Shown here one piece after another: positions 1 through 7,665 of a DNA stretch of 24,877 nucleotides. Both the position numbers and the translations under genes were made by a program. Each line of letters starts with the position of its first letter. Within the stretch, counting starts at the first letter, position 1. The notes under the pieces are model-generated. The model was not told the DNA's origin. It did no database searches and saw nothing but the letters and a program-made list of their open reading frames with translations. The stretch spans positions 1 to 24,877 of the IMG/VR virus record IMGVR_UViG_3300022538_000128; one strand, written 5' to 3'. Source of the DNA: a virus.

Positions 1-347
1 CCCCATAACCTCGGGTCGAACGGGTCGGCATACTCAAATGGTACACCACGGTCTGGTTCTGGTACGCCTGCTGGAATCGCCTGAGAAGTCACAGACTTAG
101 GCACAGCAGTTGCCTTCACCTGCTCTGTCTTTTCATGCTCGACTTTAACTATTTCCTTCTTGTTATCCTGGACACCTTGGAAGATATCGTACCCAAGGGC
201 AAGCGCCAGGGGGCCACCGATGGACAATATCTGGATGATAGGTTCTGCCGCTTGCTGGGTAAGGATCCCGCTGGTTACGAGTCCGCCAAGTAGGGATGTC
301 AGGAAGCCCATACCCGTTGCTGTGAATTTCTTTTTGCCGTCTAACAT
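1..347 (-). CDS. Partial phage membrane protein, runs off left edge
   Basis: An open frame starts with ATG at 347 and is still open at base 1, giving at least 115 residues. The start overlaps the end of the upstream 49-aa gene, and GAGG lies just before it. After a basic start (residues 1-10) come two apolar stretches (about 11-30 and 38-55, the second rich in Leu, Ala, Gly and Ile), then a charged Lys/Glu linker and a Pro-rich, acidic segment. That layout suits a small membrane protein of the lysis region such as a holin, possibly with a further domain beyond the edge. The family is not recognised. The holin idea rests on position after the tail genes and on the hydrophobic segments only. 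Confidence 0.65.
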   Translation of the reverse strand, partial: MLDGKKKFTATGMGFLTSLLGGLVTSGILTQQAAEPIIQILSIGGPLALALGYDIFQGVQDNKKEIVKVEHEKTEQVKATAVPKSVTSQAIPAGVPEPDRGVPFEYADPFDPRLW

Positions 348-490
348 AGTACCTCCTCTATTTCAATAGGTTCACCGTTCCATTGTTGGCCATCCTTCCA
401 CCACTTACCATCTTCAAAGTTATAGCCAGCGGCTTGCAATTCCCGCACCGATGGGTTTTCTATTGTCCGTTTCTTTTTTCCTTCCGACAT
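341..490 (-). CDS. Small hypothetical phage protein, 49 aa
   Basis: ATG at 490 follows AAAAGGAGGAATT, a very strong ribosome binding site, and the frame ends in TAG at 341, overlapping the ATG of the next gene at 347. The protein has a basic N-terminus (SEGKKKR), then a Trp-rich patch with KWWKDGQQW, and an acidic end. I do not recognise the family. It has no membrane segment and no Cys cluster. Tight overlap and the strong binding site support translation, and coupling to the downstream membrane protein is likely. Confidence 0.6.
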   Translation of the reverse strand: MSEGKKKRTIENPSVRELQAAGYNFEDGKWWKDGQQWNGEPIEIEEVLC

Positions 491-523
491 AATTCCTCCT
501 TTTCGCCAGGCTGAACACTACGG

Positions 524-539
524 GTGTTCAATTGAACAC
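524..539. promoter_or_regulatory. 16-bp perfect palindrome, possible operator
   Basis: GTGTTCAATTGAACAC is a perfect even palindrome. A third arm, TGAACAC at 512-518, can also pair with the left half to give a hairpin with a five-base loop. It lies between a minus-strand terminator (551-580) and the ribosome binding site of the 49-aa gene, the place for an operator controlling a promoter of the last genes. No convincing -35/-10 pair was found beside it, so the role is inference. Confidence 0.35.
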
Positions 540-550
540 ATTTTGTGTCT

Positions 551-580
551 CATAAAATAGCCACAAACAAAGTTGTGGCT
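551..580 (-). terminator. Rho-independent terminator after the holin-like genes
   Basis: Read on the minus strand, AGCCACAA and TTGTGGCT (580-573 and 566-559) form an eight-pair stem around a six-base loop, followed by ATTTTAT. The plus-strand reading has no T-run after the stem, so the terminator acts on minus-strand transcripts. It would end the late transcript after the 27-aa and XhlA-like genes and leave the 49-aa gene and the partial membrane gene to separate transcription or readthrough. The 581-694 stretch beside it shows nothing convincing beyond the micro-ORF described at 647-688. Confidence 0.65.
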
Positions 581-646
581 CACTTTCGGTATATTCTGAG
601 ACGCAATCTCACTGGCTCGTTTCTTTTAAGCAGCTCCAAGTCCCTG

Positions 647-688
647 CTATAGCCCGTAAGGTAGGGTGGTAATAGGGTCACCCGTCAC
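647..688 (-). CDS. Possible 13-codon micro-ORF behind a near-perfect ribosome binding site
   Basis: The end of the 27-aa gene contains AAGGAGGTGAT (704-694), an eleven-base match to the complement of the usual 16S 3' end. Nine bases after its AGGAGG a GTG opens a frame of only 13 codons ending in TAG. A competing ATG at 695 gives only five codons. No longer frame starts here. It may be a real micro-protein, a leader peptide, or the relic of a lost gene. Confidence 0.2.
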   Translation of the reverse strand: MTGDPITTLPYGL

Positions 689-694
689 AATGCA

Positions 695-778
695 TCACCT
701 CCTTCGTTTTATAAATTCCCACAGCACGGCACAGAGAAGCAGAATCAACCAAACTGAAACTACTTCCCAGAATGTCAT
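695..778 (-). CDS. Micro membrane protein, 27 aa
   Basis: The ATG at 778 lies 15 bases after the stop of the XhlA-like gene and is preceded by GAGGT at a longer than usual distance. The peptide is a single hydrophobic helix (about residues 3-22, with two Trp and many Leu) ending in a Lys-Arg-Arg-Arg tail, as in many tiny phage membrane proteins with lysis or regulatory roles. Such short proteins cannot be assigned by sequence. Position beside a holin-like gene suggests a lysis accessory. The final codons double as the strong ribosome binding sequence at 694-704. Confidence 0.45.
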   Translation of the reverse strand: MTFWEVVSVWLILLLCAVLWEFIKRRR

Positions 779-792
779 TTTATCAGCCTACC

Positions 793-1002
793 TCACAATA
801 GTTTGATACAAAGTGCTATAATCCCACCAATAACACCACTACCAAGTATTGCTGAGAAGACAAGCAGCACAGCCCTTTGTGTGCCTTTTAGTTCGCTTAT
901 CTGCTTGGCAAGACTAGGCAGATGGTTGTCCATCACGGCATCAATCTTGACATCGAGTTTCTCGACAGCCTTTTCCACTTTGGCGATTCGGCTCTCTCCC
1001 AT
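793..1002 (-). CDS. XhlA/holin-like protein: coiled coil plus membrane anchor
   Basis: This is a 69-aa protein. Residues 1-42 form an amphipathic, Lys/Glu/Val heptad-like coiled coil, and residues 43-67 form one strong membrane segment (AVLLVFSAILGSGVIGGIIAL). This is the plan of XhlA-type holin accessory proteins and related phage lysis proteins, which sit in the inner membrane and help endolysin release or holin function. AAGGAG seven bases before the ATG supports the start. The gene follows the 102-aa protein with four bases between. No endolysin is in the window, and it may lie beyond the left edge. Confidence is good for the topology and moderate for the lysis role. Confidence 0.7.
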   Translation of the reverse strand: MGESRIAKVEKAVEKLDVKIDAVMDNHLPSLAKQISELKGTQRAVLLVFSAILGSGVIGGIIALCIKLL

Positions 1003-1006
1003 TGGC

Positions 1007-1315
1007 TTACTCCTTTATCTTTTTTAGTTTGGCTACTTTGATTTTAAGTTCATCAATCTCGGCAGCTAAATTCCTTGTTGGTGGAGATGGCTCAGGAAAC
1101 ATCATTGTCAATTCGGATAGTTCTATTTGCTCATCCTTTGCCAGAACGGGCTTGGCCTTTAGCTTATCCTTCCTTTGCTCAAGTTCCACATCACAATCAC
1201 GCCAAACCTGAGCGTGTTGCTGGTCAAATAGCTCCTTATCATCAGCATCCTTGCGAGTGCCGAGAGCATCATGTTGCTCTAAATATCGTGTCTGTATCTC
1301 TGTTTTAGTCCCCAT
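1007..1315 (-). CDS. Hypothetical phage protein with C-terminal coiled coil, 102 aa
   Basis: The start overlaps the stop of the tail-fibre gene by one base (TAATG), so translation is probably coupled. The protein is highly charged. Residues 1-60 are rich in Gln, Asp, Lys and Arg and look helical, a Pro-rich hinge (PEPSPP) lies near 74-79, and the last 20 residues are a Lys/Glu/Ile/Leu heptad segment. There is no catalytic motif or membrane helix. Between a tail fibre and a holin-like gene it could be a small structural or fibre-assembly protein. The family is not recognised. Confidence 0.6.
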   Translation of the reverse strand: MGTKTEIQTRYLEQHDALGTRKDADDKELFDQQHAQVWRDCDVELEQRKDKLKAKPVLAKDEQIELSELTMMFPEPSPPTRNLAAEIDELKIKVAKLKKIKE

Positions 1316-2277
1316 TATTCTATATATCCTAAAACATGAATCCTAGTATCAACCTGAGCCGTTCCGCTAACTATTATCCTATATTCTGAAACTTGACCAG
1401 CATCTAAACCTATAAGTCCTTGTTCGTACTTAGTTTTGCCACTCTCAGGCGCATTTGAAGTGTAGGTTACTAGAGGTATATCAGGCGTCATTCCATTTTT
1501 ACGGACAGCAAGTTGTATAAAACCATCAGTATAACTATCTAGTAAGAGAAAAAGCTCAACTATAGCGAACTTAGCACTAGCACTTGTGTAGGCAGTTAGG
1601 TCAAGGTCAGTCCAATTAAGTGTAGCTGTCCTGTTCAAATCCTCTAGAGCTTTCTCCGAGGCATCCTTCCAAACAACTCTATTAACTAAGGTAGAGGCAG
1701 CACCAAATAAAGCTACATGACTAGCGCCTACACCATGAACACCTGTGGTTGCTACTCCGTGGTCATACATTGCATTGGAAGTAGGTGGCTTTGCTACCTC
1801 CGCATCAGTGCCACCTGCTGTGTCATCCAATAAGACAACGCCCTTGTTTGAGGTCGAGGCATCTTCACAGGCAATGGTTAATGTGGTAGTTGACCCCGAC
1901 GTGTCAATGCCTTCACCACCAACAACGCTGAAAGCTTGGTCGTCAGCCGTAACCGTGCCACTGTCCGTGGTGATAACTGGCTCGCCGTGTGCATCCACAT
2001 CCGCAATATGACCATCTAAAGACTTTGATGTTCTTACATTCTGCTTATCTACAGTGTCTAAGGCAATGAGTTCTTCGGCATCATAGGCGGTGGCCGTTGT
2101 CCCTTCATACCCCCGTTGAACATTCATTACGTTGGCAGAAGTCCAAGAAGTGCAGCACATCTTTTCTCGGTCAATCCATATCTCAAAAGTCTGATTCTGC
2201 GGGAATACAGAGCCATCAGGTACTTCGAGAGTTATCTGTGATGCCGAAATTGGATCCACAAGGTATGAGATAAACAT
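1315..2277 (-). CDS. Tail-fibre or receptor-binding-type structural protein, 320 aa
   Basis: The first 80 residues (a beta-rich Ser-Ala-Ser-Gln start, then MNVQRGYEGTTATAY near 51-65) match a small N-terminal domain I associate with phage tail and fibre proteins, probably the part that docks to the tail. The centre (about 90-190) is rich in Gly, Thr, Asp and Ser with little charge, typical of fibre shafts, with a GVHGVG segment near 178-183. The last 110 residues look like a beta-sandwich tip. AGGAAT precedes the ATG, nine bases after the lipoprotein gene. The likely role is host recognition at the tail tip. The exact family is unresolved. Confidence 0.6.
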   Translation of the reverse strand: MFISYLVDPISASQITLEVPDGSVFPQNQTFEIWIDREKMCCTSWTSANVMNVQRGYEGTTATAYDAEELIALDTVDKQNVRTSKSLDGHIADVDAHGEPVITTDSGTVTADDQAFSVVGGEGIDTSGSTTTLTIACEDASTSNKGVVLLDDTAGGTDAEVAKPPTSNAMYDHGVATTGVHGVGASHVALFGAASTLVNRVVWKDASEKALEDLNRTATLNWTDLDLTAYTSASAKFAIVELFLLLDSYTDGFIQLAVRKNGMTPDIPLVTYTSNAPESGKTKYEQGLIGLDAGQVSEYRIIVSGTAQVDTRIHVLGYIE

Positions 2278-2286
2278 AATCTATTC

Positions 2287-3432
2287 CTAAACAGCGGTTA
2301 ATTTGACAAGGTGTTCATACCGACTTTCTTGCTGGTTCGAGATAAAAGGCTGATATACAAATGTCCAGCCGGCTACCCTGTATGTCGCATTAGTCTGGTC
2401 GCAAATAGTATCGTTAATTTTAATCACGTCCCATAATTCTTGATGTATAGCAGGTGGAATCAAAATCTGTCCTCTTGGTGCGCCTAACCTAGCTTTGGCT
2501 AAGATATTTACAGCAATAGTTTCGGCATCGGCCTGAGTAGGAATCATGGAATCAGGGTATATTTGCAGAACCTCACCCTCTATCGCAGCATCCTTAGCCT
2601 CGCCATAAACAGTATTGCCATCTGTGTCAACACCCACCGCATAAACACGGTTTACAAGCCTCGGTGCATCAAAGTATTCTGGTTTTATAATGGGATGGTT
2701 CAAGAGATGAGAATGTATCCCTTGTAACGCCATACAGGTAATTGCGCAGATAGGAACAGTAAAACCTAGTGGGAAATAAGGTTGAAGTCCTACACAGTCA
2801 ATCTCGCATACATCAACATCAAAATGTAGATCAACCCCTAAATAGGGTCTTGCCAATCGGACACTTGATGTTGTGGCTATTGGTATGGTGTATGTAGGCA
2901 CAGTTCCCCATTCCTCAAACATAAAGTCGCGAGCGGGGGATACATCCATCCAATTTGCACCGCTATCGTCTGAGTAGTGAAATTGCCCACCAGTGTAAGT
3001 AGGGCTTGTGGCGTCCCTCCGCCAGCATACATAATTATCCGCATCCCCAGCAGTTGCTCTGACCACTATGCCGTATGTGGTGCCATCGGTGATCGCATAG
3101 CCAGCCCCCAGTGTAATTGTTATCCACTCACCTTCCGTATCAACTGTCAGCACGTCTCCATCCGTGGTGCCTGAACACAGGTCGGCATCCACCATCGTAC
3201 TAGTTCTAATACCTACCGTTATTGTCCCAGGGGAACCAACCCTATAAATCAATAACTTAACACTGGTAATTGTGTGGTCTACGGATATAGTGAATGTTTG
3301 GGCTAGCCAGCGTGCCGCCTGCGCAAAACTATAAGTATCATCGTTAGTATTGTAGTATTGGTCTCGAATAGGCATATTACAGCCCCCTACCAATAACGAT
3401 AGGATTAAAAGTAACGCTATTGCTTTTCGCAT
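2287..3432 (-). CDS. Chimeric lipoprotein: signal peptide, jelly-roll-like domain and tail-hub C-terminal piece, 381 aa
   Basis: The protein opens with a textbook lipoprotein signal: Arg-Lys, a Leu/Ile core, and VGGC with Cys18 as the lipidation site. Residues 25-177 form a beta-sandwich of the choice-of-anchor type (WLAQTFTI, VKLLIYRVGSPGTITVGI, ending in RDFMFEEWG), usually found in secreted or surface proteins. A Cys-rich, apolar joint follows (about 185-236). Residues 238-381 look like the C-terminal part of a phage tail-hub protein (APRLVNRVYAVG near 256-267, YRVAGWTFVYQP near 350). The N-terminal half of such a hub is the separate 224-aa protein at 3999-4673, so the gene looks like a fusion. 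The start overlaps the 37-aa gene. Whether it is exported or in the virion is not clear. Confidence 0.6.
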   Translation of the reverse strand: MRKAIALLLILSLLVGGCNMPIRDQYYNTNDDTYSFAQAARWLAQTFTISVDHTITSVKLLIYRVGSPGTITVGIRTSTMVDADLCSGTTDGDVLTVDTEGEWITITLGAGYAITDGTTYGIVVRATAGDADNYVCWRRDATSPTYTGGQFHYSDDSGANWMDVSPARDFMFEEWGTVPTYTIPIATTSSVRLARPYLGVDLHFDVDVCEIDCVGLQPYFPLGFTVPICAITCMALQGIHSHLLNHPIIKPEYFDAPRLVNRVYAVGVDTDGNTVYGEAKDAAIEGEVLQIYPDSMIPTQADAETIAVNILAKARLGAPRGQILIPPAIHQELWDVIKINDTICDQTNATYRVAGWTFVYQPFISNQQESRYEHLVKLTAV

Positions 3433-3530
3433 TTTTCATCTTTTACCCGTATCTCAATCTCCAATATAGGCACTTCAAAGACTTGTGTTGTTCCTGGCTC
3501 TGGAACCGTTGGCTTCTCTTTATCTATCAT
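3417..3530 (-). CDS. Small hypothetical protein, 37 aa
   Basis: ATG at 3530 overlaps the TGA of the 152-aa gene (ATGA), and the 3' end overlaps the start of the lipoprotein gene by 16 bases, so it fills the only gap between them and may couple their translation. The peptide is Pro-rich at the N-terminus (KPTVPEPG) and strongly charged at the end (RVKDEKCEKQ). No domain is recognised. The case rests on the two overlaps rather than on similarity. Confidence 0.4.
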   Translation of the reverse strand: MIDKEKPTVPEPGTTQVFEVPILEIEIRVKDEKCEKQ

Positions 3531-3985
3531 GCAGCCACCGTCACTGTCACAATACCAGAGGAGTTGAACGTGAACACCACGTTGGAAGCAGAGGCCGCAT
3601 AGGTCTGGCCGAGGTTAATGCAACATATCAGTTTACACAAGGCATGGGTGCCTGGCGTGTTGTTATCGTACAACACCAAATACTGATAGTCGGTAAGAGT
3701 GACTGTTGAGAATGTCAGGGTATACGGAGAGTCTATCGCAAATGTAGTTACCCTTGATGAATAGGTTACGGTTGGTGCGGTGAGGGCTACGCCGTGCGTT
3801 GTATAACCTGACCCGCTGACTTCATCGGTTTCAACATCTGCCCAGGTTGTGTCGCCATCCTGGTCGAATGTGTGCCCACTGTCAAGCAACGCACCGTAAA
3901 GGTCTGTCGACCCGTGCATGTCATAGACCAGTTTTCTCATGCAGTTTAAGGGAAAGTTACCATAAGCCTTGATTGTAATTGCCAT
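3527..3985 (-). CDS. Phage tail-region structural protein, 152 aa
   Basis: AGGAGG seven bases before the ATG gives a clear start 13 bases after the tail-hub gene. The sequence follows a pattern I associate with small beta-rich proteins in phage tail clusters: ALLDSGHTFD near 33-42, then EVSGSGYTTHGVAL near 55-68, a run of Thr/Val strands, a YQYLVLYDN strand near 100, and a final beta hairpin (FTFNSSGIVTVTV). No enzymatic motif is present. The likely role is a minor tail or virion protein. It lies between two parts of what looks like one hub protein, so it may have arrived with the insertion that split the hub. Confidence 0.6.
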   Translation of the reverse strand: MAITIKAYGNFPLNCMRKLVYDMHGSTDLYGALLDSGHTFDQDGDTTWADVETDEVSGSGYTTHGVALTAPTVTYSSRVTTFAIDSPYTLTFSTVTLTDYQYLVLYDNNTPGTHALCKLICCINLGQTYAASASNVVFTFNSSGIVTVTVAA

Positions 3986-3998
3986 TGTGTCGCCTCCT

Positions 3999-4673
3999 TT
4001 AAGTTACCGGGAATTTATACAAATACGTTGAAACATCCGTAGTTTGTGGGTAGATAATATATCCATCATTGCCGAAAAATCTTATCTGGTCAGAAACAAG
4101 GGCAAGTAATCGCCTTAACATATTGGCTGCACTTTCGCCAGCACTGATTTCAATAACAGGCTCAAAAGTAGTGATGTAAGATGAACGGCTTATGTAAGAT
4201 AAAGAGCCGCCTATTGCCTTGCAGAGCATTTCAATCAGTTCATAAACTGAATAAGTAGTGGTTGCACCAAGGTAATTAAAACTTACCTTGCGGTCAAATC
4301 TGTATTTTTCAAGTAATCCCCAGGCATCTATACAATGAATAGTAAACTGAGCCAAATTAGGCGCACGGGTGTATCCCCATGAATCTACGAAGTAACGGGC
4401 ATATTCCTCATAAGTACCAACGGCACTAATCTCATATCCAACAAATAGATTTATCCGGCTGCCGATAGCGAGCGTGTCTAATACACCTGTTCCCACATCA
4501 TCAAAAAAACTATCGTAGTTATTGAATGTAATGTCCAACTCACTCGACATCTCCGAAGCAACGGTTTCTTTTATTGACAATATGGAATGGCCAAAGGTTT
4601 TGGAATTTAATTGGGCGGGGATTAAACCCTTGCTAGTGATATTGCAAACGGGGACGGTGTGTGAATTGGCCAT
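3999..4673 (-). CDS. Tail-hub-like protein, middle fragment, 224 aa
   Basis: The sequence is beta-rich with the layout of tail-hub proteins: SILSIKETVASEMSSELDIT near 31-50, a GSRINLFVGY strand near 71-80, DAWGLLEKYRF near 117-127, and ISAGESAANMLRRLLALVSD near 175-194 followed by DGYIIYPQ. Hub proteins sit at the base of the tail and hold the fibres or the puncturing tip. The frame stops at KFPVT, where I would expect the hub to continue, and the expected continuation appears in the last 144 residues of the 2287-3432 protein. The ATG follows directly on the TAG of the 435-aa gene. The hub assignment is inference from pattern memory. Confidence 0.55.
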   Translation of the reverse strand: MANSHTVPVCNITSKGLIPAQLNSKTFGHSILSIKETVASEMSSELDITFNNYDSFFDDVGTGVLDTLAIGSRINLFVGYEISAVGTYEEYARYFVDSWGYTRAPNLAQFTIHCIDAWGLLEKYRFDRKVSFNYLGATTTYSVYELIEMLCKAIGGSLSYISRSSYITTFEPVIEISAGESAANMLRRLLALVSDQIRFFGNDGYIIYPQTTDVSTYLYKFPVT

Positions 4674-5981
4674 CTATTCACCAAACTCGATGTAAGAGCC
4701 TGCGCCCGTGCCTATTGTTGGCACACTCCAATCAGTAGGTAAGGGTGACATAAATATCTGGTCGCCGTTGTAAGCAAATATCCAGCTTGAATTAGTACAT
4801 AACTTTACTGGCCTGTCGTTAATGAATGTATATGCCTTGCCGAATGTAGCTGTCGTGATAGCAGTGCCTCTTTTGAGTTCACACAGAGATACCCTCCCAT
4901 CGCTGTAAAGGGACAGGATAAGAGGATAGCCAGATATTTTGTGTAGAAACGCCGCAGGATGCACGTTTAGCATCCTTAGCAACCCTGGTTGTGTCAGCAA
5001 AATAGGCGCAAAAGCAGCTATCGCCTTAGCTTTTTCCTCCCCAATAAGCAGTCTTGGAGAGAAATGAGATAGTTGTGCCATACTAGTTATATTTACTTTC
5101 AAGTCAGCGATTATTATTTCGCCACCCGCTAACCATGAATTAGGTGATACATGAGTCCCATTCCCCAATATTATGGAATATGACGCACGGATAAGCGTGG
5201 ACATATATGATTGTCTTGCAGCATAGGTTATAAACCAATCACCATCGTAAGCTACATCCATATTTTCTAAATATATTGTTTCATAATACGGATACGCAGT
5301 CCCCCAAGCTGGCACCCACCTATGGAGTGTGAACTTGTCTTTCCAGTCAAAATCCGCCCTGTACCAAGGCGATGTCCAAGCACCACTGCGTCTAACCTTT
5401 GTCCGTAATTCGAGGCGATATATATTATAGGAGTGATACTGACGGTTAATTATGGCATGGTATGGTGCCCTAGATGTATACCCAACTACAATAGCCAAAT
5501 CGCCAGTAGGGGTATATGCCATTCTAACCATTGTGCCTGATGAAGCCCCCATGTCTGTAGCAGAACCAAAACTTGCACCATAATCGGTTGATTCTTGGCG
5601 ATATAGTTTTCCCCCACTTAAATAGGCTATTATGACTTCATTGCTCGTTGGATTGGCTGCGATGCAAAAAGTCAATGCTGGGTCAAAAGTACCCTTTTCA
5701 CCGACTGCACCCCATGAAGTGAAATCAGTATCCAAATCAGGAGATGTAATTCGTACCGTAGTTGCGCCGGTCCCTGAAGTTATAACGAAAGAACCATCAC
5801 TCGCACAACAAGCCCATGCACCACCTTTAGAGGTTTCAAGAACCGAAGTCCAGTCATACTCACTAAACTTAATCCCGCTGGATTCGGCAGGGAAATCGTA
5901 AGCCTGTATCTGTAATTTAACAGCAGGTATACTGTTTAGTGTGAGTTGTTCATTAAGAAGTGATTGGGCTAGAGTTTTCAT
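4674..5981 (-). CDS. BNR/Asp-box beta-propeller tail protein, 435 aa
   Basis: Residues 131-138 (STDYGASF) form an Asp box, SxDxGxxF, the turn signature of BNR/sialidase-type beta propellers. Similar strand-turn-strand units recur, for example SDGSFVITSG near 61-70 and DGRVSLCELK later. The first 28 residues (LNSIPAVKLQIQAYDF) resemble the N-terminus of large phage tail-hub proteins. No sialidase catalytic Arg triad is evident, so a binding or structural role is more likely than hydrolysis. The start overlaps the adaptor gene by ATGA, and the stop touches the ATG of the hub fragment, as if the two had once been one long gene. Confidence 0.6.
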   Translation of the reverse strand: MKTLAQSLLNEQLTLNSIPAVKLQIQAYDFPAESSGIKFSEYDWTSVLETSKGGAWACCASDGSFVITSGTGATTVRITSPDLDTDFTSWGAVGEKGTFDPALTFCIAANPTSNEVIIAYLSGGKLYRQESTDYGASFGSATDMGASSGTMVRMAYTPTGDLAIVVGYTSRAPYHAIINRQYHSYNIYRLELRTKVRRSGAWTSPWYRADFDWKDKFTLHRWVPAWGTAYPYYETIYLENMDVAYDGDWFITYAARQSYMSTLIRASYSIILGNGTHVSPNSWLAGGEIIIADLKVNITSMAQLSHFSPRLLIGEEKAKAIAAFAPILLTQPGLLRMLNVHPAAFLHKISGYPLILSLYSDGRVSLCELKRGTAITTATFGKAYTFINDRPVKLCTNSSWIFAYNGDQIFMSPLPTDWSVPTIGTGAGSYIEFGE

Positions 5982-7519
5982 ATTGCCCTCAAGCCAGGAT
6001 AACTAATGCCGTCGGAGAACCTTCCCAAACGATTCAGTGCGACTTGGTATTCTTGGTATTTCATGGTTGCCCAATCTTGGTAGCGTCTCACCATGCCAGA
6101 GACATTGATGGATTGTTCAGCCTGTTGGACATACGAAGTGGCTTCTGCTATGTAGGCATTGGCGGCAGCAAATTCCTGCGCGGCGGTCTCTAGATACTCG
6201 CTGTTTGTTTTGGCTTTGTCAAGATAAGACTTGGCAGCTTCAACCTTTGCTTGTGCATTGGATATGTTGGTCTGGCTGATAGCAACGTATTTCCCAGCTA
6301 TATCACCGCCTGGATTATAGGTATCAACAACGGTTGTTGCCGTATCCATATCCGTGTGCGCTGTATCCAAAATACCCTCTGCATCGGCGATCGCCGTATC
6401 AAAGGCAGTCAGTAAGGCAGCGAGATTACCTCTGCCCGAAGCAATATCAGCAACACCAAGTATGATTTGTGCGTCGGCCTTTGCGGTATCAGATAAGGCA
6501 AGAGAGGCATCGGAAAGTAGCGAGGTAACGCCTGTAAGTTTTAATTGGGCGTAATTAGCACCATACTCAGTGGCAGCGTGGGCAACTGAGCCAAGTATGA
6601 CCGTCTGCTCTATATTGCGTGGCACATCAGATGGTTTCGCCGTGAAAGCCCACTGATCAGTCGCAGTATGCCCAGTATTGGCTGCCCAGAGAATAGACAC
6701 ATTATTCGAAAGGACGGTAGCAGTAGTAGAGCAATTTGTCGCAGACCCATACGTTGTACCGCCATCACTGCTAAACTTGAATGTGTCAGGTGTGCCTTCA
6801 GCGTAAATCTTGACAATATAGTTTAATGCGCCAGTTCCAGTGTAGGCATCACTATCAACCGTGGCATCATCCAGCCCCGACCCTGTAAAGACCGCAGGTG
6901 TATGGGTTAGGATGTATTCCTTCCCGTAATGCACTCGCACACAGGCTTTATAATCACGATACTTTGTGACTGAAACCGTATCAGTGACGGTTTCTTCTTC
7001 AAAAGGAGTGGCAAGGGTTAGAGAGGTAGCTGAAGCACAATGCGCTACCTGATAATACTTCGAGCCAGATGAAACGCAAATTAAATGACCATTACCGTCA
7101 CTAGAATTACTTTTGAGTTCCGTGGTAAAGAGGCTGCTTGAACCCGCTACAGTCCTGCTCCCCTTGGTAAAGGTAATCGTTCCCGTCAATGTGCCATCGG
7201 TAATCGTTGGTATTCCACTGAGGTCAAGGGTAAGGATGCCATCCGACTCCGTGTAATTACGCCATACGGGGGGATTGCCGCCACTGCTTACCGGGTACTC
7301 AACCCGCATCATCTTAACTAAATTAGTAAGCCCTGATATATCAACATCGTTGGTGAATTCAGTAATGCCCAGGCAGGCGGTCTTGTACATTGGCTGCTTA
7401 TTGGCAACCTCGCTTAACACCTGGTCAATTATTGATTGTAGGTAAGCATCAGTCCAAGCAGAGGCTGTTGTTTCCCTCAAGTTTTGTCTGATAGACGATA
7501 GTATTAGCGACCTGTTCAT
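5978..7519 (-). CDS. Adaptor/tail structural protein with long helical C-terminus, 513 aa
   Basis: The N-terminus (SLILSSIRQNLRETTASAWTDAYLQSIIDQVLSEV) is a helical bundle like head-tail adaptor proteins that close the portal ring, followed by a beta domain with FTKGSRTVAGSSSLF near 117-131, a pattern seen in phage connector and tail proteins. From about residue 315 to 500 the sequence is almost entirely Ala/Asp/Thr/Ala-rich helix of coiled-coil type. GGAG precedes the ATG by a few bases. The first gene of the tail block is where a connector would be expected. The adaptor assignment is moderate, and the C-terminal helical part could be a short-tail stem. Confidence 0.6.
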   Translation of the reverse strand: MNRSLILSSIRQNLRETTASAWTDAYLQSIIDQVLSEVANKQPMYKTACLGITEFTNDVDISGLTNLVKMMRVEYPVSSGGNPPVWRNYTESDGILTLDLSGIPTITDGTLTGTITFTKGSRTVAGSSSLFTTELKSNSSDGNGHLICVSSGSKYYQVAHCASATSLTLATPFEEETVTDTVSVTKYRDYKACVRVHYGKEYILTHTPAVFTGSGLDDATVDSDAYTGTGALNYIVKIYAEGTPDTFKFSSDGGTTYGSATNCSTTATVLSNNVSILWAANTGHTATDQWAFTAKPSDVPRNIEQTVILGSVAHAATEYGANYAQLKLTGVTSLLSDASLALSDTAKADAQIILGVADIASGRGNLAALLTAFDTAIADAEGILDTAHTDMDTATTVVDTYNPGGDIAGKYVAISQTNISNAQAKVEAAKSYLDKAKTNSEYLETAAQEFAAANAYIAEATSYVQQAEQSINVSGMVRRYQDWATMKYQEYQVALNRLGRFSDGISYPGLRAI

Positions 7520-7663
7520 TTACTTCTCCTTGGTTTTCACCTCACCAGCTATTGATGGCCCACCGCCTTTGGGAAAACACACGTGCATATAGCGACCACC
7601 CTTAATTTTTATGGTTCTCACACGGCCTTTATTTTTTACGCATTCATCGAATTCCTTCGGCAT
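7520..7663 (-). CDS. Small basic phage protein, 47 aa
   Basis: ATG at 7663 lies two bases after the TAG of the 63-aa gene, with GGGG just upstream, and the TAA touches the ATG of the adaptor gene. The sequence (PKEFDECVKNKGRVRTIKI, then a GGRYMHVCF strand and a Lys-rich tail) fits a family of tiny basic proteins common in phage and prophage structural regions. They look like a small beta barrel. Their function is unknown to me. It has two Cys, not enough for a zinc ribbon. Confidence 0.6.
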   Translation of the reverse strand: MPKEFDECVKNKGRVRTIKIKGGRYMHVCFPKGGGPSIAGEVKTKEK

Positions 7664-7665
7664 TT

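Noticed and set aside
580-694. tRNA or other structured RNA in the gap
   Set aside because: No T-loop or acceptor pairing could be found, only one short hairpin near 600-612.
2700-3999. Group I intron in the tail-hub gene
   Set aside because: The material between the two hub-like parts encodes ordinary phage proteins with ribosome sites and overlaps, has no homing nuclease, and no intron core was recognised.
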